Source: Corylus avellana (taxonomy: Eukaryota; Streptophyta; Magnoliopsida; Fagales; Betulaceae). Taken from it: DNA of 64,000 bases. Below, piece after piece: positions 24,600-36,149 of this stretch. Each line of letters starts with the position of its first letter. The first letter of the stretch is position 1. A program made the position numbers and the translations under genes. The stretch is from the NCBI RefSeq assembly GCF_901000735.1, contig NC_081543.1, positions 12,969,369 through 13,033,368 of the forward strand. Reading direction: 5' to 3'. The notes beneath the pieces were generated by a model. It was given only the letters and a program-made list of their open reading frames with translations. It searched no databases and had not been told where the DNA came from.

Positions 24600-25142
24600 A
24601 TGGCCGACGAGTCGAAAGCGCACCTAATCTTCACGTACGGCACGCTCAAGCGAGGTTTCCCGAACTACACACTCATTCAATCCCTAGTCGACCAAAACGA
24701 TGCCGTTTTCCTCGGCCCCCACATTACCCTTCACGCCTACCCGCTCGTCTGCGGGCCCCACGGCATCCCCTTCCTGATCAACCTCCCCGGGTCGGGCTTC
24801 CGGGTCACGAGCGATCTCTACTCGGTCTCGACCCGCGGGCTTGTCCGGGTTGACGAGCTGGAGGGCACGCGCCTCGGCCATTACGAGCGCCTTCCCGTTC
24901 AGGTGATCCAGACGAACGCGCCAGACGGCGTCGTTCAAAACCAACTTCCGGTGCAGGCAGAAGCGTACTACGCGCACAGGACCTTCGGGCAGGGATTGTG
25001 GGAGAGGAACGGGAGAAAGGGGTCGAGTGAGTACACGGAGAGAGACGCGCGTGGGTATGTGAGAAGAGAAGACCGGCTCAAGGATAGAACTTTTCTCGAT
25101 GATGTCCGCTTCTTTGTGTCCTCTGGTGCCAAAAATGACTAG
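24600..25142 (+). CDS. Gamma-glutamylcyclotransferase-like (AIG2/GGACT fold) protein
   Basis: An uninterrupted 180-residue single-exon frame, the usual length and structure for plant homologues of At3g02910-type 'putative gamma-glutamylcyclotransferase'. Near the N terminus is the glycine-rich substrate loop FTYGTLKRGFPN (family pattern YGxL), and in the middle is RVDELEGTRLGHYER, where the conserved glutamate acts as the general base in this fold. These enzymes release 5-oxoproline from gamma-glutamyl amines or peptides. The substrate of this subgroup in plants is not established. No signal peptide or membrane segment, so probably cytosolic. The ATG at 24600 is the first in frame and lies directly before the conserved start. 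The gene is strikingly GC-rich compared with its surroundings, which is common for this intronless family and is not by itself evidence of transfer. Confidence 0.85.
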   Translation: MADESKAHLIFTYGTLKRGFPNYTLIQSLVDQNDAVFLGPHITLHAYPLVCGPHGIPFLINLPGSGFRVTSDLYSVSTRGLVRVDELEGTRLGHYERLPVQVIQTNAPDGVVQNQLPVQAEAYYAHRTFGQGLWERNGRKGSSEYTERDARGYVRREDRLKDRTFLDDVRFFVSSGAKND

Positions 25143-25724
25143 CCGCTGTAAAATTGTGGCGATCCCAAGGGTAGTTTGGGATTTAAGCGGATACTGTAAT
25201 TTTATTTCATGACCAAGTTTTTATTTTGTATTTTCTATTAATTTGCATAATTGAACTTTTTTGTTTTGTTTTGTTGCTGTATAAGTGGATGTATTTTTCA
25301 TTTTTCATGTCGATCATGTAGGTTCAAATGTTTTGATTGATTTAGTAATTAGGTGATACACAGCACAAGTGATCATGTTCGTGAATCGTGAGTACAAACT
25401 TTTGGTGGTTACAAAAAATCAGAAAAAATTATGTAATAAATAATATTATACAAGTCCCAAGAGGAGAAAGTCACGTCGTTAGCTAATTATCACGGCTTAG
25501 GAAGTGAAAATCCCTTATTCAAATCTCCTTTCCTTCTCCGACTCTTCTTAGTTGGTCATATTATTATCACCCCTTGTTTGGTCATATTAATTGAATCACT
25601 CTTTATCATCTTTGCCTTACATAAAAGTTAATTTGATTCCTTTATTGTAATTAGATAATTTACCTCTCACATCATCTAATCTGTAACACACCTACTGACC
25701 AAGCTAGGCAATTTATCTTGTGTG

Positions 25725-26560
25725 ATTTGGGGGTAGAAACATCGATCTTTGACTAATTTATTTCATTGGTTGAAGTTGGAAATATGTATTCATAGATTTC
25801 CTGCTTATATTTTGTTTCAATCCCTTCCAAAATGGTTCATAAAAAAAGCTCTTCCTCATTTCTAGCTAGTGTCTGATATGTAAGAATTTGAGAGAATATT
25901 ATCATATAAAATAAAATAGAAATACTAACATCTGGTCATTGTTACTTAAGCACTTGAATTGAGTACTTGAGATTTGAATGTTTGTTGAATTCACAATCCT
26001 AAAACCCTCAATTTGCAATCCTAAAACTCTCACAATTTATTGGAAAGTGATAGATAATAGTTTTTGGCCCATCTGTTTCTCACGTTAAAGTTGTGACTAA
26101 TAGAGAATCACATACATATTTATAGGTAAAGACCCTTATTCAATTAACCTTACGTTGCTTTCTTCCATCAAGGAAGACAACTTTTAGTAAAATGACATAA
26201 CCTTTTACATTTAGTAGTTATCTGTATATTAATTACCCAAGAGTTTTAGTTTAATAAAAACTCCATTAATATTATATGTGACATGTATAACACCTTAGAA
26301 GATTTATTCTAACATGATACGGAAGCTAAGAGCAATCTAGCACCTTCATTGGACAACTGGCTTGCATCATCTTATTATAAGCATAGTTTCAAACGTGTTT
26401 TTTATTGTGTTTTGACTAACGGGGTTGTTGCGCGGTCATGTCATATGTTTTGTCCCACATTGGTTGCCATGGCCCAGGGGGAAGATAAATCTTTCAATCA
26501 AGCCTATGAACTGTCCATGGGCTTGCTTTCTCAAGCCCGATTAAGCTTCCTATGCCTAAA
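25725..26560 (+). repeat. Diverged dispersed repeat, copy 1
   Basis: Two blocks, about 25725-25870 and 26370-26560, match 27650-27800 and 27835-28010 in the same order (shared 'gaagttggaaatatg', 'tagatttcctgcttatatt', 'tcccacat', 'cctatgaactgtccatgggc'). Copy 1 has about 500 extra bases between the blocks. The open frame at 26349-26624 is part of this repeat and is not conserved as a frame in copy 2. Confidence 0.6.
26452..26463 (+). promoter_or_regulatory. USE-like snRNA promoter motif, degenerate
   Basis: GTCCCACATTGG, one mismatch from the plant snRNA upstream sequence element RTCCCACATCG. A weak TATA-like 'gataaat' starts about 21 bases downstream. The motif sits in a diverged repeat and no U-snRNA or snoRNA sequence was recognised downstream. 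Confidence 0.35.
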
Positions 26561-26959
26561 ACCCAAACCCAAACCCAAAGAGCTTATAAATTCCTTGGAT
26601 GATCATATAAAAACCCATAATTGATTATGTTTTATCTTTTTTATGCTGAACATGACCAATATTGTAGCTTCTACTTACATTAACGAATTGGACACCGGCT
26701 GCTGATTTCGATCGATGGGGCACCTTAGCATGTCACTTTTTGAACTTTGCAGGTTAAGACACAAAGGTGGTCATACTTTTTGAGAGGTTAAAACCTTTTT
26801 TTATTTATTTAAAGAAAAAAAAAAAAAAACGATGAATGGGTGATTTCATAAAAGAACACAATATTACAAGAGTAATGCTATGCAAATTTCCACACTTCCA
26901 TGAAGTAAGTGTTCAGTCATGTTTTTGTTCATGATTACACGCCAAATTCATTAGCTGCA

Positions 26960-27225
26960 ATTTCAATCCTTCAAACTATTAGTAAATCTATCTTATTTCC
27001 CAGAATCAGTGAGACACTAAATTTAAGAAGAACCCAAAAAATAAGCAATCACAAAATACAGAGTTTTACGTGGTTCACCACTAAGGACTACGATTACAAA
27101 ATCTCAGTGAGGTTCTCACAATTTTCGAAAGAGACAATACAAGAGGCGTCAATAATATATCTATACAAAATCTTAGTCAGAAACGACTATAAATATATAT
27201 CCTAACTCAAAACACCAAAAATGGG
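26960..27225. mobile_element. Possible LTR retrotransposon relic
   Basis: Contains 'gagttttacgtggttcacca' and an adjoining stretch often seen in decayed plant LTRs. No second LTR, primer site or coding domain was found nearby, so this is a weak call based on impression. Confidence 0.25.
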
Positions 27226-27231
27226 CCAACA

Positions 27232-27429
27232 TTTTTTTTTGTTGGGTTGATTTCTTGCTACATTCTGCCTTGTATCTCTGCAGATGTAGTTTAATGGTTT
27301 TGAGCTTCTCTCTTTGGTGAGGTGCTATGGTTTGTAGTCCCCTTTTGTGATGTTCAGTTTTGCTGGTTGGGTTGCTTGTAGTTTGGTTCCGTTGTTGAAT
27401 GAAATAGTATTTAATTCATTAAAAAAAAA
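27232..27429 (+). mobile_element. LINE 3' end
   Basis: A T- and G-rich non-coding stretch ending 'gaatgaaatagtatttaatt' and an A run (27421-27429). This is the characteristic 3' UTR style of plant LINEs. No protein motif remains. Confidence 0.5.
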
Positions 27430-27649
27430 GGGGCTATGTAACCCACTTGCCTTATAAGGGTGGGCTCAAGTATCTTAAAATTTTCGAAACAAATAGGCTC
27501 CATAACTTGATCTTTTTAAATTGCCCGAGTTTTATTGAAATTCAAACAACGTAATTGTAGTAAATATGATGTCATCAAGTGATTCAGGTGGGTTTACACA
27601 ATCCATATGGGCATACTTAACATACACACTTTGACTTTTGAAGTCATTT

Positions 27650-28010
27650 CTGATTTGGGGTAGAAACACCATTTGACTAATTTATTATATTTTATTACTT
27701 TTATTGGTTGAAGTTGGAAATATGCTTTCATAGATTTCCTGCTTATATTTTTGATTCAATCCCTTCATAATGGGTCATTAAAAAGCTGTTCTTCATTTCT
27801 CTTCCAAAACAATTGTCCTTATTGCATAATGCATAGTTTCAAATGTCTTTCCTGATTGTGTTATGAGTAGGGGTGTTGCGTGGTCATCTGTTTAGTCCCA
27901 CATCGGTTAGGAACTATTTTTTGGCCCTGGCGAAGATAAATCTTTCATTCTAGCCTATGAACTGTCCATGGGCTTGCTTTCTCAAGCCCATTTAATCTTC
28001 TTATGCCTAG
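27650..28010 (+). repeat. Diverged dispersed repeat, copy 2
   Basis: Partner of 25725-26560. The two blocks are adjacent here, so this is closer to the undisturbed form. It contains a perfect hairpin: tgggcttg, a six-base loop, caagccca (27971-27992). Confidence 0.6.
27894..27906 (+). promoter_or_regulatory. USE-like snRNA promoter motif, perfect
   Basis: AGTCCCACATCGG contains an exact RTCCCACATCG, the upstream element of plant U-snRNA genes. A TATA-like 'gataaat' begins about 30 bases after it. In snRNA genes the USE-TATA spacing decides Pol II or Pol III use; here the TATA is weak. No known small RNA follows. Confidence 0.4.
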
Positions 28011-28479
28011 AAGATAAGGCCACTAGTTGTCTCAGAGGCTAACAGCTAGCATGCGGCTTGAGAGTCCTAGTACGTATCTTACAAATAGCTTGTAAGATAA
28101 GAGGTTACAAAAGCTAAAATAATCCACTACAGACAACCTTGAAATCAGGATCTTTGTTTTCTGTCAATTACCTTGGAGCCAGTGGCCTTCAAGTCAGTGA
28201 CTGTGGTTCCTCGGATTATGCAGAGTAGCCGTTTCTTAAAATTAGAAGCAATAATAAATACAACTCACACTCGACAGTAGATATTAAGTAGATCTTACTC
28301 TCTGGCTCGTGTCTTACACGTGCCGATGCGTTGTGCGCCCTAGGCAGTGCGTGTGGCGTCTCTCTGTCTTTCCACATTGTCGCCGGCCCTTTCTGGTGTT
28401 CCCCAACATCTCCCTGGCAACCTTGTGCCACACATGCAAGTGCGTCTCTCCGCTTCTGTTTCTGGTGTTGCTGTTTTTT

Positions 28480-28978
28480 GGACTTAGATTTTTTTCCCTG
28501 TTTTATGTCATGTATTTCCATTATGTTATGTTGTGTAGCTTTTTGTTTAACCTAAATCGGTTGGGCTTCAAGCTTTGTGTCTGTGTATGGTATCTTTTTT
28601 TCGCCTGTTGAGTCTCTTTCTAGTTCATTGAGGTGCTAGTGGTCTATCTGGATTGGGTTTTTAAAAATAACCTGAACTGGTTTGTGTCTGCGAAGGAAAC
28701 CCTTTTTGACTGTTTGTTCTCTACTAAATCTTCACAATTGCTTTGGAAACTTGTTAAGATTTAAGTTTTTAGGGATTTTATTAATCCAGATGGTTTTATC
28801 CATCCTAGAGCACCGTGGCTTTAATCGGCTGCATTCGTTAGTGCCTTTCACTTTTTTGGTCTCCTACCAGTTCACCTGAGGAGCTAGGAGTCTATTTGGA
28901 TTGGGTTTTTCATATTAGCTTGTTTATATTTCTCTGTTGCAATCTCTTTTAATTGAATGGATGTTCTTAAAAAAAAAA
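28480..28978 (+). mobile_element. LINE-like 3' region with poly(A)
   Basis: Long G/T-rich stretch without coding motifs, ending 'ttttaattgaatggatgttctt' and an A run at 28969-28978. The style matches LINE 3' UTRs. The start is not determined. Short overlapping frames at 28216-28611 look spurious. Confidence 0.35.
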
Positions 28979-29680
28979 TTCATTTAAACCATGGCACTTC
29001 CAAAGTCGACCCGGGTTGGACACAAATCAGGCTCCAGAGAGCTAGCCTAACAGTTTCTGTTTATAGTTTGGTGTTTGACATTTACATGCAGTCAATTGGA
29101 TATTATAGGAAGATATAGTTAATGTGCATGATATTTTTTTTAGAGATGTATAATTTTGTAGCTAGTGATCTTGCAACCATTTATAGACTCTGAATTATTT
29201 GAAAGAGTTTAACAGGGTAATTTCGCACATCGATCTTATGGGATCGATCATTTTCATACATGTTTTATTTTCTTCTCTCTCTCAAAACTAGTGTTTGGCA
29301 CAGCCTAGTTGCGGGATATCGAAGTGTCGGTGCTCGTGCCTTGTTTGTTGAAGACGAAGAAAATATTGTTGGGTATAAGGCTAAAAGGAAACAAAAAATT
29401 TGGACAATATACATGCTAAACGTCAGGAATGATGTAGTGGGAAGAATGTTGTTGTTATGATATACAGCCTTTCAAGCGTGAAGAAAAAAGAGGCTCCATT
29501 AGGCAAGCAATATGAGATGGATTGGTCCCACAAATGGTAGAGAAGGGGGTACTGTTCCATGTGACCACCCACTATATCTCTATACGAATATACATGTTAC
29601 ATCACAAGTGGAGAAAATGTGATCAAGTGCCTTCAACATAAAGGAAAGGTTTTATACTTAGAAATTGGCAAATAACCACC

Positions 29681-29724
<44 letters not shown>

Positions 29725-29839
29725 TATTTTCTCTTACGTGTTTTTAGGGTAGATTGAGTATGGCACGTAAATTTTCCCTATGAATCACCACTTCAAAGAT
29801 GGCTATATATAGCTTGTTTCTCCAGCTGGTTTGCTGTTA
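28979..29839. other. Intergenic region
   Basis: No gene recognised. A CT run followed by an AT run lies at about 29682-29722. Confidence 0.45.
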
Positions 29840-29950
29840 GTCTGAGTTTTTGAGATACGTTACGATTTAACTTGCATGGTATTAGAACAAAGATCTGGAG
29901 TTCAAATCATCTCTCCATTATTTATCTCCCATTTCAATTAAATATATGAG
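29840..29950 (+). mobile_element. SINE-like, tRNA-derived relic
   Basis: 'tgcatggtattagaacaaag' followed at close spacing by a B-box-like 'gagttcaaatc' and a pyrimidine-rich stretch. The pattern matches tRNA-related plant SINEs. The ends are not defined and there is no clear poly(A) tail, so the call is tentative. Confidence 0.4.
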
Positions 29951-30499
29951 TGTTTATTAAAGAGCTTAGTAATCATTACTAGAACCAATGCATGTTCTCA
30001 CCATGTTGTGGACAGTGACATAGAAGAACCTTCTGCAGTTTTTGTTGACAAGAATCCACTGAAAACATTTCACACTGCGTAGGTTTGAACTCTTCTAGTC
30101 AGTGACATAGTTTAATGCTGTATTACAGATCCCGAATTTTACGTTAGTGGATCCCTACCATAGGCCTTCAAATATTCTTTCTTTCTTTTCTTTTTCTTGT
30201 TTCTTTGTGTGTGGCCTTCATATTTTCATATCTTTCTTGGAGGAGTTGCTTTGTGATTCATAGATAATGAAAGATATCGACCAATTCATTTTCATTCCAT
30301 CATGAACAGTACTCAATAATATAACATATACTCGATCTCCATTTTTATTGGTAGAGTTTTGACGTCATTCTGACACCGTATGATAGTAAACAGAAACTAG
30401 AGATTAAGCTTTAAAGATTATAAGAAAACTCGTAAAGAGAAAAAATAACGATTAGGGAAAATATCGACATATGCCTTTATATAGGCTAGCTAGCCTATG

Positions 30500-30945
30500 T
30501 TTTTTTTTTTTTTTTTTTTTGTAACAAACCGAATTCCATTAAAACATAAGAAGATTACAGGACAGACACATTAAGCTAAAAAGCTTAGACAAATTAACCC
30601 AATCTAAAAAGACTATAAACTCCTCAACGAAGGTGCAGATGAAAGACATCTGCGAATGCAGCACGAGAAAACCCTTGCCGCGGCGCAATCTGATGGATGA
30701 AACCATCGGGAGTACGAATACTCCAAAGAAGCATCTAAACAGACTTTCAAAAAAGCCATGGAAATTTAGATGAACGGTAACAGTGGAAAAAAGGTTTCCA
30801 AAAAGAAACCAAAAAAAGAGGGAAAGAAAATCCACAACACTTATGAGGAGTCTGAAATCTAATCGGATCGGGGTTAACAGTCTGAAATCTATGTTTTGAG
30901 TGTGGAGAAAAAAAGATAAAAAAATATATTTGAAAGACAAAGCAA
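30500..30945 (-). mobile_element. LINE 3' end, minus strand
   Basis: A 20-base T run at 30501-30520 followed by 'gtaacaaaccgaattccatt' is the reverse complement of a LINE tail (a short 'aatggaattcggtttgttac' followed by poly(A)). The adjoining minus-strand frame (30539-30940) is the untranslated 3' region and has no domain. 5'-truncated. Confidence 0.55.
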
Positions 30946-32250
30946 AATATTTATAGACAACAAAACAATATTACTCGAAAAAAAAATCCTCAAATCTTAT
31001 GCCCGATTCTTATAAGAATCTTTTTGGTTCATTAATTCTGTATCTTACAACTTAACCACTGATTCTCTTGCATCAAGGTTTCGTTATTCTCATTCCTCCT
31101 GCTTTTTTTTCCCTATTTTGGATAATAAGTGTAAGAGGTGAGTATAATAATAATAAAAAAGTACAACAACAATTCAGCACTTGGGTGGACGGCAACGAAT
31201 ATTCAAAACACTAATGAGCATCTAAAGTGGAGGCCGGCCTATAGTAAAATGCCCACATTGCAGGGTTGCAAAAATGTATATTGACTTTGATTATCACATC
31301 TTTCCTATTTCAAACTGCAATTATGAATGATTGAATGGCTTCAGAAACTACTCCGGCCAGGAAATCAGAAACACCACAGCCAACTTAATTAGAATGTTGT
31401 CTTTATCAACCCCTGTTGATCACTTACATGTTGTCGTTGCAAACAGCAAGGGGAAATGCATTGACATTGAATGCATATGAGACGTGCCGTTTTAATTAAT
31501 CCTACAAGTGAAACAATATATATATATATATAGGCGTGAAACAATATATATGTATTTTAAATTAATCCTACCCAAAGTAGTGATTTTGGGTAGCTTCATG
31601 CATGTTTAAACCAACGCGACCAACAGAATAATTAATACAAAACGTATTAATATTAGCCATGTGTAATATGGTTAGCTAAGGGATTAGTGCTGATAATTGC
31701 TAAGGGATTAGTGGCTAGCTAATCATTATGTACGTACATATATTAACTTATCTGATCATCACCACTACAAGAAGATTCGAGTTCAATAAGAAGAAGAGAT
31801 ATATGCTCTTGGAAAATCTCCTCCTACTACTCATTTAATCAGATATACATTGCTTATTTTATTCATATGACATGAGCAGTCATGTATGAGTCACAATTAG
31901 AGATATATACACTTAATTTGTATCATCAAAAGATCGCATAAACATGATTAATTAATCAATATATATATACACACACACGGCTGGCTCAAAAACCGACACT
32001 TGCTAGCTCTTAACGTTGTGGACGCCGGCGAACGTGGACTTAGGACCTGCCTATTGGGGAGTCTTTGGCAGCCTCAAACTTTTTTAAAATGCTCAGAAAA
32101 ATAGTACTTTTGATGCTCTCACCCTGTCAAATATGTAGTTTCCAACCCCATATGACAGATTTCTATTTATGTCATATCACTATATGACTTATAGCATGTA
32201 ACTTTTATATATATTTATACTTTTGTATACATTTATGAATTATGACTTGC
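30946..32250. other. Intergenic region, nothing assigned
   Basis: AT-rich with short microsatellites (TA near 31517-31531, CA near 31965-31980). No coding or RNA gene seen. Confidence 0.5.
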
Positions 32251-32492
32251 AGCATGTTTGAGTGTGTATTTGATCGGCTTAAAAGTATGTTTAGCACTCT
32301 AAAAATTTGTTTGGGAAAAAAAAAAAAAAAGTACCTGTTTGGTAAAAGAAAATTAAAGCTCTTTAAAGGGTTTAAAAAAGCCTAAAAATGACCAAAACGT
32401 ACTTTTGACAAAAGTTTAAAAATAAAGCTTTTGCCAAAAAACACTTTTTGACTTAAAAACTTTATTTTTCAAACGCAATCTCAAACACGCTC
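32251..32492. mobile_element. hAT-like MITE
   Basis: The left end 'agcatgtttgagtgtgtatt' and the reverse complement of the right end 'gagcgtgtttgagattgcgt' match well. The interior has opposing 'aaagcttttgccaaaa'-type stretches that would fold back. About 240 bp with no coding capacity. The ends resemble the common 'tgtttgg' style of hAT MITEs. Confidence 0.5.
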
Positions 32493-32892
32493 AGAGCAAG
32501 AAATTAAATTTAAGAGTTTTTTTTTTTATTTTTTTTTATTTTATATAAACACATGTGCACACACATACATGAAAAGATTATGCATTTAAGTGCTTATTTA
32601 TTTAGGAAAGTTTGAACCCTTTACACAGAAATTTGTTGGTTCTGCCCCTGGCAGGTTTGTTCAGATTAATTGACTATACTATTGCCAAGTAGCCATATTG
32701 TTGTTAGCTCAAGCCACAAAAATAATGAAGAAGAAAAAGTGAAAAATCATCAAACTGGCCAATGCATGGTGTGAAAAGGATATAATGAGTTGGAAATCCA
32801 TCAAACACTCAAATTGGTATAAGGAAAATTAGGTGTATAGAAACTCTGTCCAATTAACAAAGTGGCTATATATGTACGTTTTGCGTAAATGT

Positions 32893-33028
32893 GGGAGACA
32901 GCAGAAGCACACTAGTGGCGGAGCTGCAAGTGTGAGTGTATACTTGTGTTGGACCACCTTGTGGGACTCCCAAAATACCTTTTCTACTATAGATGCTCTT
33001 TTGGACCGCCTTCCCGTTCCTATATATA
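32893..33028 (+). promoter_or_regulatory. Promoter of GRP gene 1
   Basis: A TATA box (TATATATA) lies at 33021-33028, 60 bases before the ATG. Upstream are blocks shared with the second gene's promoter: 'gagacagcagaagcacacta' near 32894, then 'ggaccaccttgtggga' and 'agatgctcttttggacc'. Conservation between the two promoters in otherwise diverged flanks suggests real control elements. Confidence 0.65.
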
Positions 33029-33087
33029 CCCTCCCTCCCAAGCATTGTAAACCATCTTTGTGGGACTTCTAGCTGCATTTTGATCCC

Positions 33088-33801
33088 ATGGCTAGTCACA
33101 AAGTTCTTAGTGTTCTTTTCTTTGTGTCATTGGGTTTAGTTATTTGTTCTGCGACTAGAGCCCTCCTCACCCTTGATGGTGGAAATGTCCATGTCGGCTA
33201 TGGTGCCGTAGGAGAACGAGGTGTTGCTGGCTATGGAGGTGGTGCTGGTGGTGGAGAAGGTGGTGGTGCAGGATATGGGGCTGCAGGCGGAATTGGTGGT
33301 GGTGGCGGTGGTGGTAGTGGAGGTGGAGGTGGAGGAGGAGCTGCTGGATATGGTGGTGCTGGATATGGAAGTGGCAGTGGAGAAGGAGGTGGTGCTGGAT
33401 ATGGTGCTGGTGGAGCACACGGTGGTGGAGGCGGTGGAGGAAGCGGTGGCGGTGGTGGTGCTGGTGGTGCAGGAGGTGCTGGTTATGGAAGCGGAGCAGG
33501 AAGCGGTGCTGGTAGCGGCTATGGTGCTGGGGGAGACCATGGTGCGGGTGGAGGAGGCGGCGGTGGGAGTGGTGGTGGTGGCGGTGGAGGTGCTGGTGCA
33601 GGAGGAGCACATGGAGGTGGGTATGGTAGTGGTGAAGGAGCTGGTGGAGGCTATGGTGGTGGAGCTGCTGCTGGTCATGTTGGTGGTGGCGGCGGCGGCT
33701 CTGGTGGTGGCGGTGGCGGTGGTGCAGGGGGTGCAAATGGTGGATATGGAGCAGGTAGTGGGAGTGGAGAGGGTGGTGGACATGGTGGCTACATCCCTTA
33801 A
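33088..33801 (+). CDS. Secreted glycine-rich protein (GRP 1)
   Basis: 237 residues. A signal peptide (ASHKVLSVLFFVSLGLVICS, cleavage near residue 24-26) is followed by a short linker (TRALLTLDGG). The remainder is almost entirely glycine with A, S, Y, H and E in patterns such as GYGAGG and GGGGSGG, ending in GGYIP. This is the layout of plant class I glycine-rich structural proteins secreted to the cell wall. Single exon. The ATG at 33088 directly starts the signal peptide. The start and signal peptide are nearly identical to GRP 2 at 37250, and the promoter is also related, so the two are tandem paralogues. GGN codon bias gives long open frames in other phases and on the other strand; those are artefacts. 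Confidence 0.88.
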   Translation: MASHKVLSVLFFVSLGLVICSATRALLTLDGGNVHVGYGAVGERGVAGYGGGAGGGEGGGAGYGAAGGIGGGGGGGSGGGGGGGAAGYGGAGYGSGSGEGGGAGYGAGGAHGGGGGGGSGGGGGAGGAGGAGYGSGAGSGAGSGYGAGGDHGAGGGGGGGSGGGGGGGAGAGGAHGGGYGSGEGAGGGYGGGAAAGHVGGGGGGSGGGGGGGAGGANGGYGAGSGSGEGGGHGGYIP

Positions 33802-35299
33802 AAATTCCTTGTCACTACATAATTTGCTAAGACGAATTAATGTGTCTTCTTACGTTCTCTAATATGAGCAAAAAATAAGATTAGTATTGATAAGAGGATG
33901 CTTATAATATCTAAGTATTGTATGAATGCCAGAGAGATGCACTCAAAGGCTGTATCTAATTCTAATCATGAATATGCAGTCTTCTTTTTTTCTGTCTTTT
34001 GGTTATGGAATTGGTGCAATATTCAAGTGATGAAAAATCTCAAAACTTGATTAATCCAAATTATAAGAAAATGACTGTACGTGCACTCGTGCCAAATCAA
34101 GTTAATTAATTACGTGCATGCTAATCATTACCCTAATGGGATATGAGGAATGGACCTTAATTCGAGGGTGATGATGTACGTGCACTTCAATTCCACACTA
34201 AAATATATATGGAAAGGGTTTTTATCTTATGATGGTTACGAAGATAATAATATTATCAAGAAACTAGTGCGGTGGTGGAGGTATTATATATAATTTTATT
34301 AGAAAGTGTATTTTTCTTTCATAAATTTTCTTTGTATATTAGTTTTCAGAAAAACTAACCACTTATTTTATGAATAAAGAATAATATCTTAGCCCTAGTG
34401 TATTCGAATCCATATATTAATAGGGTTTAAATACATGGATAAATTTGTGTATACAAAAATTCTTCCATTTTTTTGTTTTGTTTTATTTATATATATTTTT
34501 GTCCATACAACAAGAAACAAAACATCCCCTTACACTTTCCTACAGTGTACTCCGTCGGTGGCGTTTGGAGGCTCTCCACGGAGGAAATGCATGGACAATG
34601 GCTTTATAAACTGACATGTCTATTTTTTATTAGAGAATACAAATGACTTGATTTGTGCCAAGATCTTATAAAAATTATTCAGGTCCAATAATAAACGCTC
34701 TTAAAGGAGTTTAATTAAATGACTTTAAAAATCATATTCAAGACACGGGGGCTTTAGGCTTTAGCATATATAGGAGCAGTGAGAAGTAAGAATTTTGTAG
34801 AAGGGAATATATGTGAGGATTGAGCCCTCGCTATCAGTAACCCCCATAGCCATCAGTATCCCCCATATTGGTTGGCCACGAAATGTCTCGTCTAGATCTC
34901 CCTCAGTGAGACGCTTTCGCAGTGCATGCAAGAGGGATAATCGAGATATTCAAAGCGTAACAAACTGTAAAACCCTTTTGCCATCACTTTCAATGAGTGT
35001 GACAACTCTCTAGCTATTATATTCCTAATGGTGCAAGTCTTGAAGATTAATGTACTTCATTCCTCCTATATATTCATGACTGCAACATGGAATTCCTCAC
35101 CACTACTAACGGTGCTGCCTTGTAAAAATGCTCAAATCTAAACCGGCCCCTTCATCAAATCTTTAACTTTAGGGTAATTCAAATATACTTTAACACTCTC
35201 TAATCCAACTTCAATTGAATAGTATTCTAGCCCTAGTTCCTCTTTCTAGGACGGAGTCTGATTAGCCGATTAAATTAATGTATAAAGATAATATATTAA
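33802..35299. other. GRP 1 downstream intergenic region
   Basis: No gene recognised. Repeated after the second gap (39160-40658) with small indels. The frame at 34813-35013 persists in the second copy with changes and has no recognised domain. Confidence 0.5.
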
Positions 35300-36115
35300 G
35301 GTCTGTTTGAGTTTGCGATTTCAAAAATCGCGATTTAAAAATAACGATTTGAAAACGTGGTTTTTAATAATACAGTTAAATGTTTGGCAAAATCATGATT
35401 TGACCTTTAAAATCGCAGTTTAGTCTTTAAAATTATACGATTTATAAAAAAAAAAATACCTCCTTACTTGCGATTAGAAAATGTAGATTTTTTGCATTTT
35501 CAAATCGCAATTTTTTTTTTAAAATGTAATTACAAACAATTTATTAGTAGAATAATTACAATCTAACTCAATAACGTGATGATAAAAATTAGCCATTGGA
35601 TCAACACTTGAATTTTTTTTCTACAAGTATTGATCAAAATACTGATTTTTACTGCCAAATCATTCAGTTATATGACAATTATTATTTTTTTATGACGGAA
35701 AATCCTTCCAAGGCAGAGCTATTTCGTGTCTCCCCTGTCAAGCAAACCCTGGACCCGTGCAGAGTGCCCCCTCCACCTGAATTAGGTAAGACTCCAGCTT
35801 TGCAACCAAGGCCCATACCGCTTGAGTCAACCCCTTGAAATTTAATTGTATGACAGTTGAATAGAAATCTACTACATAGTACACTCTTATCCTTCATTGC
35901 TTGTCTTCCTTAAATTATAGGTGCTACATTCCACTCTTTATCATTATTTTGGTATTTATTTGACGTTTTAATTCAAATCTTTCTTAATTAAAAAAAAAAG
36001 TGCTTGCCAACCACCTATTAGCAAAGGACAACCGAAACCCAACGAGGGAATTGATTTTAGAGAAATGCTTTTTTGATTCTGGCTTCTATCTCTACTTAAT
36101 TAGCGTACTCCATCC

Positions 36116-36149
<34 letters not shown>

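Noticed and set aside
26349..26624. 91-codon plus-strand frame as a gene
   Set aside because: It lies in a dispersed repeat whose second copy (27835-28010) does not keep the frame.
31763..31774. CACTACAAGAAG, like a CACTA terminus
   Set aside because: No subterminal repeats follow and no inverted partner was seen; a 12-base match alone is not enough.
33136..33862. Long open frames on the minus strand and in the second plus frame across the GRP genes (also 37298-38170, 42615-43487 and others)
   Set aside because: They follow from GGN codon repetition: the complements read as Thr/Ser/Ile- or His/Gln-rich low-complexity strings. The frame with a signal peptide and correct promoter is the Gly-rich one.
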